A stretch of 64,000 bases of DNA. It comes from CAMPKL01 sp963817465 (GTDB taxonomy: Bacteria; Acidobacteriota; Terriglobia; Bryobacterales; UBA6623). Location of the stretch: assembly GCA_963817465.1 (NCBI GenBank), contig CAWFOP010000020.1, forward strand, positions 372,001 to 436,000. The letters run 5' to 3'. The first letter of the stretch is position 1. Every line of letters begins with the position of its first letter. Positions 45,397 through 54,911 of the stretch are shown in pieces. Made by a program: the position numbers and the translations under genes. Under the pieces are notes generated by a model that was not told the DNA's origin, did not search any database, and saw nothing but the letters and a program-made list of their open reading frames with translations.

Positions 45397-45915
45397 CTAC
45401 CCCAGCGCCGCGATCAGCGCCTTCGTCCACGGCACCAGATCCTTCGGCGTGCGTGCGGTGATGATCGGTCCGTCGACGACGGTTTCTTCATCGACCCATT
45501 CCGCGCCGGCGTTCTCCATGTCTTCGCGGATGGAGTAGAACGACGTCGCCCGGCGTCCTTTCAAGACCTTGGCGGAGCACAGCATCCAGGGTCCGTGGCA
45601 GATTGCCGCCACGGGCTTGCCGACGTCGACGGCGGCGCGCACCAGCTCGCGGAAAGCCGGGTTGCGGCGCATGTAGTCGGGCGAGAAGCCGCCCGGGACG
45701 ACGACGGCGTCGAACGCTTCGGCCTTCACGTCGGCGATCGCGCGGTCGGTGACGGCCGGGTAGCCGTGCTTGCTCTTGTACGTCTCGCCAGCGACCGGGC
45801 CTACGAGGAGCACCTCGGCGCCGGCCTCTTGCAGGCGGATCGCCGGATACCAGAGCTCCAGATCTTCGTACATGTTCTCGACGAGGATCGCGACGCGTTT
45901 GCCTTTCAGTTGCAT
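45397..45915 (-). CDS. DJ-1/PfpI-family protein
   Basis: 172 residues from the ATG at 45915; a longer version adds Gly-rich sequence. Class-I glutamine amidotransferase-like fold: VAILVENMYEDLELWYP, VVVPGGFSPDYM and the nucleophile Cys in AICHGPWMLCS. The family includes the PfpI/YhbO peptidase or deglycase group with broad stress roles. Convergent with higA. Start of the divergent GH113-like gene lies 108 bases away. Confidence 0.88.
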   Translation of the reverse strand: MQLKGKRVAILVENMYEDLELWYPAIRLQEAGAEVLLVGPVAGETYKSKHGYPAVTDRAIADVKAEAFDAVVVPGGFSPDYMRRNPAFRELVRAAVDVGKPVAAICHGPWMLCSAKVLKGRRATSFYSIREDMENAGAEWVDEETVVDGPIITARTPKDLVPWTKALIAALG

Positions 45916-46023
45916 TGCCGTTGATTCCTTTGACCGAACCGACATGCTAGCACCGCGCGGCAGGTTGAACCCTCCGCCGCCGCCGTTCGTCATACTAAGT
46001 CGCGAGCCTGCTGACGTGAGCTC

Positions 46024-47733
46024 ATGAGGGCGATCCACAATTCGAACGACTACGTCCGGGCGCTCGCCACGGCCTCGGCGCTGTTCTATCCCCTCTACTG
46101 GTTGTTTCAGTCCGTCCTCGGCATCTTCCCAGCGCTCATTCGTGCGGCTTTCGGCGCTCCGCTCGGGACTCTCAACGCAAGTCCGCTGAGATTCGCGCTC
46201 GTGGGCGGCGAACCGCGCGGCTCGGTCAGCGCCGCCGCATGGCTCGTCATCGTCTGGGTGACGGCCGGGCTGATGTATTGGGGTATACGCGACGTCAAGC
46301 GCCGCGCCGCCATCGGCTTCGCGCTCGCCGTCTGGGCGATGTCATTGGCTCTTTCTCCCATCTCGAGCCTGTATCGTTCGGGAGGCTTTGGGATCGCCGC
46401 CGGCTTCCTGCTGGTCCTCGCCCTCTTCATTGCGGTCTCCGGGTTTGCTTGGATCATCCCAGCCATCGGCGATGAGCCTCGTTCGCGCAGGGGCCTGCGG
46501 CTGGCTTTGGTCTTCGTCCTTCCGGTCGCCTTGGCGGTCGCCTTCCTTCGTTTTGGCGTCGACTATCCGTTCGAGTTTCTTGGGCGGCGCGAGATTCCCG
46601 CCGCTACGTTGCTGGCGGTCGCCGCGTTCATCGTGGGCTCGCGCGAGCGGTCGCTAGCCTACCCGCGACCCGAGCCCACGTGGCGCGGCGCGTGGCTCGG
46701 CGCCGTCGCGACCGTGCTGGTCTTTTGGGGATCGCAACAGCTCGCGCAGGCCGTCGGCGCGGCCGACCGCGCTGAGCGCAGCGCGGCCCTGGCGGCGTCC
46801 CCCGCCAACAAACCGCTGCCCGCCGCACACGACAGTCTCTTCTTCAAGGGCGTCAACTTCACCGCGGAGTGGCCCGCGCGCTATGACTCCGAGCAGGCTC
46901 GCGCCACGCTCGAGGCGCTGCCGTCGTTCGGCGTCAACTCCATTGCTCTGGTGCCTTACGCCGCGGCGCGCTTGGGCTCGCCCGAGATCCGCTTTCCCCT
47001 GGGGATGGAGGGCGACGACGGCATCCGCTTCATGACCAGCGTCGCCCACGCCGCCGGGATGCGCGTGCTGCTCAAGCCGCAAGTCTGGTATCGCGGCGGC
47101 TACCCCGGCGACCAAGAGATCCATGGAGAAGCCGACCTCGACGCGTTCTTCGCGAACTACAGCCGCTACGTCGAGCACTACGCCAAACTCGCCGAAGAGA
47201 CGCACGCCGACATGTTCTGCATAGGCGTCGAGTTCGCCAAGCTCACGCAGTACGAGGAGCGCTGGCGCAAGGTCATCGCGGTCGCGCGCGCCGGCTATTC
47301 CGGGCCGCTGACCTACGCCGCGAACTTCGGCGAGGAGTTCGAGTCCGTCCGCTTCTGGGATGCGCTCGACTACATCGGCCTCGACAACTACTACCCGCTG
47401 CCGTCGGACCTGTCCACCCGCGAGGTCGCCCATCGCGTCGAGGCCGTCTACAGCGAGTTCGGCAAGCCCGTACTGTTCACCGAAGTCGGCTTCACGCGTC
47501 ACCAGAACACCTACGAGAAGCCCTGGGAAGACCACCCCGGCGGCGCCGAATCTCCTGAAATGCAGGCGCGCTGCTATGAGGCCGTCTTCGAGGGTTTTCA
47601 ACACAAGCCCTGGTTGGGGGGGATGTTTTGGTGGAAGGTCGGCTCCGCGGGAGCCGACGGACGCGACGGGACCCATAGCCCCTGGGGCCAGCCCGCCATG
47701 GACGTCCTCAAGAGCTGGTACCTCAAGCTGTGA
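46024..47733 (+). CDS. Polytopic membrane protein fused to GH113-like glycoside hydrolase domain
   Basis: 569 residues. The first 245 contain about seven hydrophobic helices (such as AAWLVIVWVTAGLMYWG and ATLLAVAAFIVGS). After a Pro/Ala linker comes a TIM-barrel domain (about 280-569) beginning FFKGVNFTAEWPARYDS. It matches GH113 beta-mannanase-like enzymes: acid/base Glu403 in CIGVEFAKL, nucleophile Glu487 in LFTEVGFTRH and the YIGLDNYYPL strand. The hydrolase would face the periplasm from a membrane anchor. The stop overlaps the start of a histidine kinase gene (GTGA). The substrate is probably a mannan or related polysaccharide. Confidence 0.75.
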   Translation: MRAIHNSNDYVRALATASALFYPLYWLFQSVLGIFPALIRAAFGAPLGTLNASPLRFALVGGEPRGSVSAAAWLVIVWVTAGLMYWGIRDVKRRAAIGFALAVWAMSLALSPISSLYRSGGFGIAAGFLLVLALFIAVSGFAWIIPAIGDEPRSRRGLRLALVFVLPVALAVAFLRFGVDYPFEFLGRREIPAATLLAVAAFIVGSRERSLAYPRPEPTWRGAWLGAVATVLVFWGSQQLAQAVGAADRAERSAALAASPANKPLPAAHDSLFFKGVNFTAEWPARYDSEQARATLEALPSFGVNSIALVPYAAARLGSPEIRFPLGMEGDDGIRFMTSVAHAAGMRVLLKPQVWYRGGYPGDQEIHGEADLDAFFANYSRYVEHYAKLAEETHADMFCIGVEFAKLTQYEERWRKVIAVARAGYSGPLTYAANFGEEFESVRFWDALDYIGLDNYYPLPSDLSTREVAHRVEAVYSEFGKPVLFTEVGFTRHQNTYEKPWEDHPGGAESPEMQARCYEAVFEGFQHKPWLGGMFWWKVGSAGADGRDGTHSPWGQPAMDVLKSWYLKL

Positions 47734-49100
47734 CGCCGGAACGAGTTGAAGACATCGTCGCCCCCGAGTCCCGGCCCCGCGCCGGCCGCCGCGAGATTGC
47801 GCACGACACGCACGTCCTGCTGCTGGCGCTCGCGGGCGGCTTGCCCGCCGTCGCCACTGCGCTGATCATTCTCTGGACCGGCGACTATACGCCCAAAGTC
47901 CAGTGGACGCTCACCCTGCTCATCGCCGGCTCGTGGCTCGGCTTCGCCTTCAGCCTGCGTGAGCGGGTGGTCTATCCCCTGCGCACGCTTTCGAACCTGC
48001 TCGCCGCTCTGCGTGAGGGCGACTATTCGCTGCGCGCCCGAGCCGACCGCGACGACGCTCTCAGTGAGGTGATGCGCGAGGTCAACCGCATGGGGCGCAT
48101 GTTGCGCGAGCAACGCTTCGGCGCCGTCGAGGCGGTCACGCTGCTCGACACCGTGATGCGCGAGATCGACGTCGCGGTCTACGTCTTCACCGCCGATGAT
48201 CGGCTCAAGCTCGTCAACGCCGAGGGAGCGCGTCTGATGGCCGAGCCTGAGCAAGCGCTGCTGAGCCGCTCAGCCGCGGACTTAGGCCTCGACAGCGTTG
48301 TCCACGCCGAGAGCGGCGGCGCCCGCGAGATGAGCTTCCCGGGCGGGTCGGGGCGTTGGGGCGCGCGCCGCACGTCCATCCGCGTCGACGGCGTCCCGCA
48401 TAACCTGCTCGTGCTCTCCGACCTGACCAAGGAACTGCGCGAAGAGGAGCTCAAGGCGTGGCAGCGCCTCGTGCGCGTGATCGGCCACGAGCTCAACAAC
48501 TCGCTCGCGCCGATCAAGTCGATCGCCGGGAGCCTGGTCGGTCTGCTCAAGCGGGAGCGTCGAGACGACGACTTCGAAGAAGACCTCGAACAAGGCCTGG
48601 CCGTCATCGGCTCGCGCGCCGAGTCGCTGAGCCGCTTCATGACGGCCTACGCTCGCCTCGCCAAGCTGCCCGAGCCCAGCCGCGCGCCGGTCAACGTCCG
48701 CGAATGGATTCAGCGCGTCGTCGGCCTGGAAACGCGCCTGCCCGTCGGCGTCAAGCAGGGCCCTCCGATCGCCATCCAAGCCGACGCCGACCAGCTCGAG
48801 CAACTGCTCATCAACCTCGTCAAGAACGCCGTCGACGCTTCGCAAGAGACCGACGGTAAGGTCGAGGTCGGCTGGAAGACGGTCGATCATCGCCTCGAGG
48901 TCTGGGTGGACGATGAAGGCCCGGGCCTATCGAGCGACGCCAACCTATTTGTGCCCTTCTTCACGACCAAGCCCGGCGGCTCCGGCATCGGCTTGGTCCT
49001 GTGCCGCAAGATCGCGGAGAACCACCAAGGCACGCTAACGCTTCAGAACCGCGCCGGCGTCCAAGGCTGCCGCGCTGCTCTCACGCTCCCGACGTCTTGA
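47730..49100 (+). CDS. Membrane sensor histidine kinase (NtrY-like)
   Basis: 456 residues, GTG start overlapping the upstream stop by four bases. Two helices (about 29-47 and 58-72, TLTLLIAGSWLGFAF) with a very short periplasmic loop, then a HAMP-like coiled region (YPLRTLSNLLAALREGD), a PAS-like segment (IDVAVYVFTADDRLKLVNAEG), the H-box VRVIGHELNNSLAPIKS, N-box LINLVKNAVDAS and G-boxes DDEGPGL and GSGIGLVLCRKI. It belongs to the NtrY/nitrogen-sensor-like group. No response regulator is adjacent. Confidence 0.9.
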   Translation: MTPERVEDIVAPESRPRAGRREIAHDTHVLLLALAGGLPAVATALIILWTGDYTPKVQWTLTLLIAGSWLGFAFSLRERVVYPLRTLSNLLAALREGDYSLRARADRDDALSEVMREVNRMGRMLREQRFGAVEAVTLLDTVMREIDVAVYVFTADDRLKLVNAEGARLMAEPEQALLSRSAADLGLDSVVHAESGGAREMSFPGGSGRWGARRTSIRVDGVPHNLLVLSDLTKELREEELKAWQRLVRVIGHELNNSLAPIKSIAGSLVGLLKRERRDDDFEEDLEQGLAVIGSRAESLSRFMTAYARLAKLPEPSRAPVNVREWIQRVVGLETRLPVGVKQGPPIAIQADADQLEQLLINLVKNAVDASQETDGKVEVGWKTVDHRLEVWVDDEGPGLSSDANLFVPFFTTKPGGSGIGLVLCRKIAENHQGTLTLQNRAGVQGCRAALTLPTS

Positions 49101-49127
49101 CGGCCGCAAGCCGAGTATTCTGGGTTC

Positions 49128-49658
49128 ATGTCTTCCGCCCATGACATGACGGCCGAATTTCTGCGCGTCTCGCGCCGCGAGTTCCGCACCGACCTCGAAA
49201 AGATCGAGAAGGCCGTCGCTAAGATGACGCCCGACCAAGTCTGGCTGCGCGGCCACGAGAACGCCAACGCCGTCGGCAACCTGATTCTGCATCTGGCCGG
49301 CAACGTTCGCCAATGGATCATCTCCGGAGTCGGCGGCGCGCCGGACGATCGCGACCGCGACGCCGAATTCGCCCGGCGCGAAAGCGTACCGGTCGACGAG
49401 TTGCTGAGCCGGCTGCGCTCGACCATCGAGGAGGCGGATCAAGTCCTCGAGCGGATCTCCGGGGCCGACCTGCTCGAAAAGCGGCGCATTCAGGTCTTCG
49501 ACGTGACGCTGCTCCACGCGATCTACCACTGCGTCGAACACTTCAGCGGCCACACCGGCCAAATCATCTGGGCGGCGAAGAACGTCTCGGGCGAAGGCAT
49601 GGGCTTCTACGACTACCTCAAAAACCCCGACACCCATGACCTCGACCTCCAACCCTAG
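49128..49658 (+). CDS. DinB/DUF1572-family protein
   Basis: 176 residues. Four-helix DinB-like fold with conserved metal-site histidines: NLILHLAGNVRQW and LHAIYHCVEHFSGHTGQI. The superfamily includes mycothiol-, bacillithiol- and glutathione-dependent transferases and metal-binding proteins of unknown role. Cytosolic. It starts 27 bases after the kinase gene. Confidence 0.85.
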   Translation: MSSAHDMTAEFLRVSRREFRTDLEKIEKAVAKMTPDQVWLRGHENANAVGNLILHLAGNVRQWIISGVGGAPDDRDRDAEFARRESVPVDELLSRLRSTIEEADQVLERISGADLLEKRRIQVFDVTLLHAIYHCVEHFSGHTGQIIWAAKNVSGEGMGFYDYLKNPDTHDLDLQP

Positions 49659-49741
49659 CCAGTGATTACACGCGCTCCCGCCTGCAATTCGCCGCGAACG
49701 CGGCGCCCCCGCGCCCGCGTGCTAACCTTCCCCCGTTCGCC

Positions 49742-52096
49742 ATGAAGACCAGCGTCGCCGCAGCAGCCGCCATCGTCGTCGCCCTCGGGCTTTGGGCGCA
49801 ATCTCAAAACCCCGCAACCATGGCCATCGAATACCGGCCCGGCGCGTGGTTCCCGCCGGGCCTCGAGTTGCAGGGCCAGGTGCGCTTGCTCACCTCCCCG
49901 GTAGTCGAGATGGGCAAGCGTGCGCGCGTGCGCATCGAATACACCGTGGGCGACCGCGAGATCGGCCCCGGCGAAGCCGTTGAAGTCTGGAAGCACTTCA
50001 CCAGCGACGTGGAGGAGTTTCAGATCGACGACTCCTCGCAGCCGGCCTTCTTCGACGCCGAAACCACAGCCGCCGGGGTGCGCTTCGAGAAGCTCAAATT
50101 CTCGAACAACGTGCAGCGCAACGAGCAGGACGTCTTCCCCTATCGCAAGACGGCCTCCATCGTCATCCAACAAGGACGTCTCTCCAAGGGCGACAAGGTC
50201 TACTTCGATCTCGGCGGCGAGCAAGGCGTGCGCATGCAGTTCTACGCCGAGAACCTGTTCAACTTCCGCGTCGCCCTCACCAATCCCGGCGACAAGAAGA
50301 TCCTCGGCTACGGCGGCGACGCCTCGCTCAAGGTCATCGGCGGGCCGCTCGCCAAGCTCGTCGTCAAGGCGCCTTCCATCGTGGCCTCGGGCGAGAAGTT
50401 CTCGGTCGAAGTCGTCCCCATGGACGCCTGGGTCTCGCTGGCGAACGACGGCGCCGACCTCGCTCTGACCATGACGTCCGACCAAGTCTCCGGCAGTCCC
50501 CTCGAATATGACTCGGAGCTGTTGCACTACGTCGCGAACAATGTCGTCTGCCATCGCGAAGGGGTCGCTCGCATCGAGGTGCGCACGGCCGACGGTCGCG
50601 TCCGCGGCGTCAGCAACCCCATCTGGGTCGAGCGCACGCCGGACCGCCGCGTCTACTACGGCGACCTTCACCAGCACACGTATCTCGCCGACGGCCGCGG
50701 CGTCTACGAGGAGCTCTACCTCTACGCTCGCCAAGTCGCCATGCTCGACTTCGGCGCGCTGACGCCCCATCAGGACCCGCTAGGCGTCACCGGCCCGATC
50801 CTCAAGCTCGACCGGAAGTTCCCCATGGACAACTGGCCGGCGCTGCAGCGCGCCAGCAAGGTCATGCGCGGCTGGCGCGGGTTCACGTCGATCCTGGGCT
50901 ACGAATACAGCGTCGGCACCCGCGCCGGCGGCCACCACAACGTCTTGTTCGCCGACGACGATGCGCCCACCACCATGGAGCTCGACCCGACCAGCTCGCG
51001 CGAGCCCGTTGCAAAGATGCTCGAGTTGTTGCGCCGCACCAAGAAGCGCGCTCTCGTGATCCCCCACATCGGCGGCGGCCCGCCCGACTGGAATCACCCC
51101 ACCGACCCGCGCCTCGAGCGCCTCTTCGAGATCGCCTCGGTTCATGGCGTCTTCGAAGAGAGCTACCAGAAGCACCTCGAGAGCGGCCAGCGCCTCGCCG
51201 CCACCGCTTCGGCGGACAACCACACCGTCTCATGGGGTTACGCCAACCCGGGCCTGATCTACACGATGACGAGCCCGCTCACCGCCGTCTGGGCGCAGCG
51301 CAACGACCGCGAAGACATCTGGGCCGCTCTAAACGACCGCCGCACGTTCGGCGTCACCGGCGCCACGCGCATGCTGCTGGACCTACGCGCAAACGGCGAG
51401 CCGATGGGCGGCGAGATCCCGCGCTTCGGCGAGCGGCCCGTGCGCATCGAGGCGCGCGTCTCGGGGACCGAGCCGCTCACCCGCATCGATCTCGTCAAGA
51501 ATTCCAAGACGATCTACACCGTCTCACCGGCGCGCCAAATCGGCGGCAAGCTGCTGCGGGTGCAATGGGGCGACAACTACTACCAGCGCCGCGCCAACAT
51601 CGCGCTCAGCAACGGCGAGCTGCGCGCCGACTCAGGCCCCCTGGCCCTGCGTCGCAAGCTCAACCTCGACAACTCCTTCGAAGACATTCACGAGCAGGAC
51701 GGCCGCATCGTCTGGCGCACGGCGAGCACCTCGAACGACCGCGACGGCGTCCTGGTCGACATCTCTCGAGTCGACGGCGACGCGCTCGTTTTCAGACTCG
51801 AAGATCCGAATCTGCTCGGCACGCACGAAGTCCGCATCCCGCTCGCCGCGCTCGAAGCCGACGGACACTTTTCCTGGCGCAGCGAGCCCGTGCCCAATAA
51901 CCATCCCTACATGAAGATGATGGGCCTGCCGCTGCAGCTCTTCGTCGACTGCGATCTGGTCCGCGAAGACGGCGCGATGGACTACGAAATGTCTTACGAA
52001 GATCGCGAACCGCTCGAGCCCGGCGACTACTACTATCTGCGCGTCGAGCAGCTCGACACCGTCAAGGGCTGGTCGAGCCCGATTTGGGCGAACTGA
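49742..52096 (+). CDS. Secreted DUF3604 (PHP-like) protein
   Basis: 784 residues with a signal peptide (VAAAAAIVVALGLWAQS). The N-terminal 280 residues are beta-rich (VWKHFTSDVEEFQIDD). The DUF3604 domain starts YYGDLHQHTYLADGRG, with a His-based metal site like PHP phosphoesterases, and continues through VIPHIGGGPPDWNHP and ASADNHTVSWGYANPG. The family is common in marine and soil bacteria; no reaction is proven. The 3' end overlaps the convergent NTPase gene by 35 bases. Confidence 0.85.
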   Translation: MKTSVAAAAAIVVALGLWAQSQNPATMAIEYRPGAWFPPGLELQGQVRLLTSPVVEMGKRARVRIEYTVGDREIGPGEAVEVWKHFTSDVEEFQIDDSSQPAFFDAETTAAGVRFEKLKFSNNVQRNEQDVFPYRKTASIVIQQGRLSKGDKVYFDLGGEQGVRMQFYAENLFNFRVALTNPGDKKILGYGGDASLKVIGGPLAKLVVKAPSIVASGEKFSVEVVPMDAWVSLANDGADLALTMTSDQVSGSPLEYDSELLHYVANNVVCHREGVARIEVRTADGRVRGVSNPIWVERTPDRRVYYGDLHQHTYLADGRGVYEELYLYARQVAMLDFGALTPHQDPLGVTGPILKLDRKFPMDNWPALQRASKVMRGWRGFTSILGYEYSVGTRAGGHHNVLFADDDAPTTMELDPTSSREPVAKMLELLRRTKKRALVIPHIGGGPPDWNHPTDPRLERLFEIASVHGVFEESYQKHLESGQRLAATASADNHTVSWGYANPGLIYTMTSPLTAVWAQRNDREDIWAALNDRRTFGVTGATRMLLDLRANGEPMGGEIPRFGERPVRIEARVSGTEPLTRIDLVKNSKTIYTVSPARQIGGKLLRVQWGDNYYQRRANIALSNGELRADSGPLALRRKLNLDNSFEDIHEQDGRIVWRTASTSNDRDGVLVDISRVDGDALVFRLEDPNLLGTHEVRIPLAALEADGHFSWRSEPVPNNHPYMKMMGLPLQLFVDCDLVREDGAMDYEMSYEDREPLEPGDYYYLRVEQLDTVKGWSSPIWAN

Positions 52097-53861
52097 CGCG
52101 TGACTGCTTGAGGCGCACTTCGATCTCGTTTGCCTCGTCCTCGCGGCCCGCCTGCCGCGCGATCCGCGCCTGATGCTCCAGCAGCGGAAACACGCGCTCG
52201 TCACCGGCGTGCGCCAACTCGAGTCGAAGCTCTAACGCCTTGCGCCGATTCACCTCGGCCTCGTCGAGCTCGCCTAGCCGCTGCTGTGCAACCGCCAGTC
52301 GCTCCGCTAGCACGCTTTCGAGCAGCCGGTCGGTTCCGATACGATCGAGACCGTCGCGCGCGTCGCTGGCCGCATCCACGAACTCACCTATATCGAAGAG
52401 CAGGCCGCTGCGGATCGCACAATACGCGGCATCCATGCCCGGGGGCAGACCCAACTCGTTCGCCGCGTCCAAGACGGCTAACGTGCGCCGCGGCGCCCAG
52501 CGCGTCTGCACCGTATTCGCCATCGCCCACAAGTTCTCGCGCGGGCCCGACCGCACCAGCAGCCTGCGCAGAGCGTCGCAGTCCTGGTCGCCGACCCAAT
52601 ACGCCAGCTCTTGCTCGAACTGCTTGCGGTCGCCGTCCAGCCCGGCGTGCAGGCAGATCTCCGCGAGCAGACGCATCGCCGCCCGCGTCGCGAGCGGAAA
52701 GTGGCCCACCAGCCACCCAGCCCACTCACGCGCCAGGCGCTTGCGCGAGTCCTCCGGCGCCGTCAAGCGAATGCCTTCGGCCCGCACGGGCTGCGCAAAG
52801 CCGTAAACCGTCTCGCCCGGTAACGACGGATGCTGAAAGCGATCGGCGAACAGAGCGGGGTCTGAATCCGCGCCGACCGTTTCGTCGATCAGGTCGACCC
52901 AATCGTCGATCTCCTCGCTTTCAACGCCCAGGTACCGCAGCAGCGCCTTGACGGGTACGTTGTCGCCGCAGAGAGCCGCGTGCAGCAGGAACGCTTTGAG
53001 CGTCGGGCGGCGCTGCTCGTCCACGCCCGCCGTCAGCCGCTCCAGCTCTTCCGCGGGCGTCAAGAGCTCGTCGCGCAACTCCAGCAGACCGCGCGAACCG
53101 CCGCAAGCGGCCATTGCCGCAGTGGCGTCGATCGCGGTGTCTCCGCGGTCCGCCAGCATGCCGCGCAGCTCGCCTTCATCGAGCGGCATCACTTCGAAGC
53201 GCGCGGACGCTCGCGTGCCCACGACGGTGTTCGATACGTGCGACGGATCGCAGGAGATCAGCAGCACGAACCCCGGGCGCCCGTCCGCCTGCCGCAGCAA
53301 ATTCTCGCGCAGCGTCAGCGGCGTTTCGGCATGCGTCAGATGCAAAACGATCGTCTCGCCGTCGGAGTCGCGAACGAGCGAATCCCAGTCGACGCCGTTC
53401 GGCGCAAGAGCCGTGAGCCCGCGCTCGCCCAACTCCTCGCAGCCGGCGGCCGCCGACAGCAAAGCGAAGGCGTCGACGCCGCGCGTCTGGATCGCAGCGG
53501 CGAGCTTCGAAGCCGCCGCGTTCGCGTCCGTAGCCGCTTTCTCCGCCTGAAACGCCAGGAACTGCTGCGGCGACGTGCGCTCCGCCTCGTAGCCGTCTAA
53601 GTCGACGTCCGCGAATAGAATTCGCCGCCCGGACTCTCGCGCCTTCTCGACCGCCGCACCTACTAGCGACCGCCGTCCGCTTGCCGGTTTGCCTGAAAGC
53701 AACACGATCCGTCGCTGCTCGTCGACCTCGCCGGAAGTGATCAGATCGGCGATCGCCGCGATCTCAGTATCGTCATGAAAGTGCAGACCTTTGACCTTAT
53801 CACGCGGGTGCGCCGCCGCCGCCGACTCGCTTAGTACTCCCGCTCCATGGAAGATTTGCAC
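52062..53861 (-). CDS. P-loop (STAND-like) NTPase with C-terminal helical repeats
   Basis: 599 residues. Near the N-terminus LLSGKPASGRRSLVG looks like a Walker A motif, but the conserved Lys and Ser/Thr are replaced by two Arg, so ATP binding may be altered. A winged-helix-like middle and a C-terminal half of tetratricopeptide-like helices (RESVLAERLAVAQQRLGELDEAEVNRRKALELRL) follow. This layout resembles STAND signal-transducing ATPases, including bacterial immune receptors and transcriptional activators. It is monocistronic and no effector gene is adjacent, so its role is open. Confidence 0.6.
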   Translation of the reverse strand: MQIFHGAGVLSESAAAAHPRDKVKGLHFHDDTEIAAIADLITSGEVDEQRRIVLLSGKPASGRRSLVGAAVEKARESGRRILFADVDLDGYEAERTSPQQFLAFQAEKAATDANAAASKLAAAIQTRGVDAFALLSAAAGCEELGERGLTALAPNGVDWDSLVRDSDGETIVLHLTHAETPLTLRENLLRQADGRPGFVLLISCDPSHVSNTVVGTRASARFEVMPLDEGELRGMLADRGDTAIDATAAMAACGGSRGLLELRDELLTPAEELERLTAGVDEQRRPTLKAFLLHAALCGDNVPVKALLRYLGVESEEIDDWVDLIDETVGADSDPALFADRFQHPSLPGETVYGFAQPVRAEGIRLTAPEDSRKRLAREWAGWLVGHFPLATRAAMRLLAEICLHAGLDGDRKQFEQELAYWVGDQDCDALRRLLVRSGPRENLWAMANTVQTRWAPRRTLAVLDAANELGLPPGMDAAYCAIRSGLLFDIGEFVDAASDARDGLDRIGTDRLLESVLAERLAVAQQRLGELDEAEVNRRKALELRLELAHAGDERVFPLLEHQARIARQAGREDEANEIEVRLKQSRVSSPKSGSTSP

Positions 53862-53954
53862 GCGGCGGGGCTACGATCGCTGTGAAATTACAGGATGATG
53901 CGCCCCGGCTGAAACGAGCGGAGCCGCATCAAAGTCAAACAGGTAGGCGTTTCA

Positions 53955-53984
53955 ACGTTTTCAGGAGGAAACGGCGCAAAACGT
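53955..53984. promoter_or_regulatory. Inverted repeat in the L,D-transpeptidase leader
   Basis: ACGTTTT and AAAACGT form a perfect 7-base inverted repeat with a 16-base spacer, about 23-52 bases before the gene start. It could be a regulator site or leader stem. The rest of 53862-54006 shows nothing else. Confidence 0.35.
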
Positions 53985-54006
53985 GCTCCCCCCGAAGGAG
54001 CCGAGA

Positions 54007-54858
54007 ATGAACAGCAAGCGAATACTCGCCGTCGTCTTTGCGCTGGCCGCCCTGGCCGCGGCGCCGGCCAGGAGCGAGACAGTCGTTCGAGATTCCGCTG
54101 ATCCTCCCGCGCTGAGCCTTGCGCCCGTCCCCGACGACCCCGAACAGTTCGAGTGCGCCTTCGGCAAGCCCGAGCGACTCGAATTGCTCGAGAAGCTCAA
54201 CCGCTGCGACCGCACCCACCTCCAAAAGCTGAAAACGATCGTGGTTCCCGAGGACTGGAGCCGTCCCGAGCTCGATTTCACGCCGTTGCCCGTCGCTCTC
54301 GCTTGGGCGAGCGAGAGGCCCAAGGTCCTGCTCGTCGATAAGCCTTTGCAAGCCTTCGCCGCGTACGAGGACGGCCGGATTGTGCGCTGGGGGCCGCTGA
54401 GCAGCGGCTCGCAAAAAGCGCCGACCCCTTCAGGTCTGTATTTCTTGAACTGGAAATCGCGGGGCCGCAACAGCACCGTCAACGGCAGGTGGTTCCTGCC
54501 CTGGTATTACAACTTCGACAACCGCTCCGGGCGCTCGTTTCACGAATACGCGCTGCCGGGAGCGCCCGCCAGCCACGGCTGCATCCGTCTGCTCGGCCGC
54601 GACGCCAATTGGCTCTATGACTGGGGCGAGAGCTGGACCCTAGACAAGCGCGGCTGGAACGTCGTGATCAACGGTACACCGGTTCTGATCCTGGGCGAAT
54701 ACGACTACGCCGCCGAGCCGCCCTGGCGCGACCCCGGCCTGCTTCGGACCGGTTTCAAGCGATTTCGCGCAGACGGCTCGATTTCCTCGGTCGCCAAAGC
54801 GATCGCAGCCGATCTGATCGCCGAGCCTCCCGCCCCGATCGCCGACGGGGTGGATTGA
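54007..54858 (+). CDS. Periplasmic L,D-transpeptidase (YkuD)
   Basis: 283 residues from the ATG at 54007 (AAGGAG upstream; an ATG at 53983 precedes it). Signal peptide (ILAVVFALAALAAAPARS). The YkuD domain carries VLLVDKPLQAFAAYEDG, SGSQKAPTPSGLYFLNW and the active-site APASHGCIRLLGRDA with Cys192. It forms 3-3 cross-links in peptidoglycan or attaches lipoproteins to it. No partner genes are adjacent. Confidence 0.9.
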   Translation: MNSKRILAVVFALAALAAAPARSETVVRDSADPPALSLAPVPDDPEQFECAFGKPERLELLEKLNRCDRTHLQKLKTIVVPEDWSRPELDFTPLPVALAWASERPKVLLVDKPLQAFAAYEDGRIVRWGPLSSGSQKAPTPSGLYFLNWKSRGRNSTVNGRWFLPWYYNFDNRSGRSFHEYALPGAPASHGCIRLLGRDANWLYDWGESWTLDKRGWNVVINGTPVLILGEYDYAAEPPWRDPGLLRTGFKRFRADGSISSVAKAIAADLIAEPPAPIADGVD

Positions 54859-54911
54859 TCGACCGCTCGCCCGTCACCGGTAAAGATAGCGCGCCGTTAG
54901 AATGATGGGTC

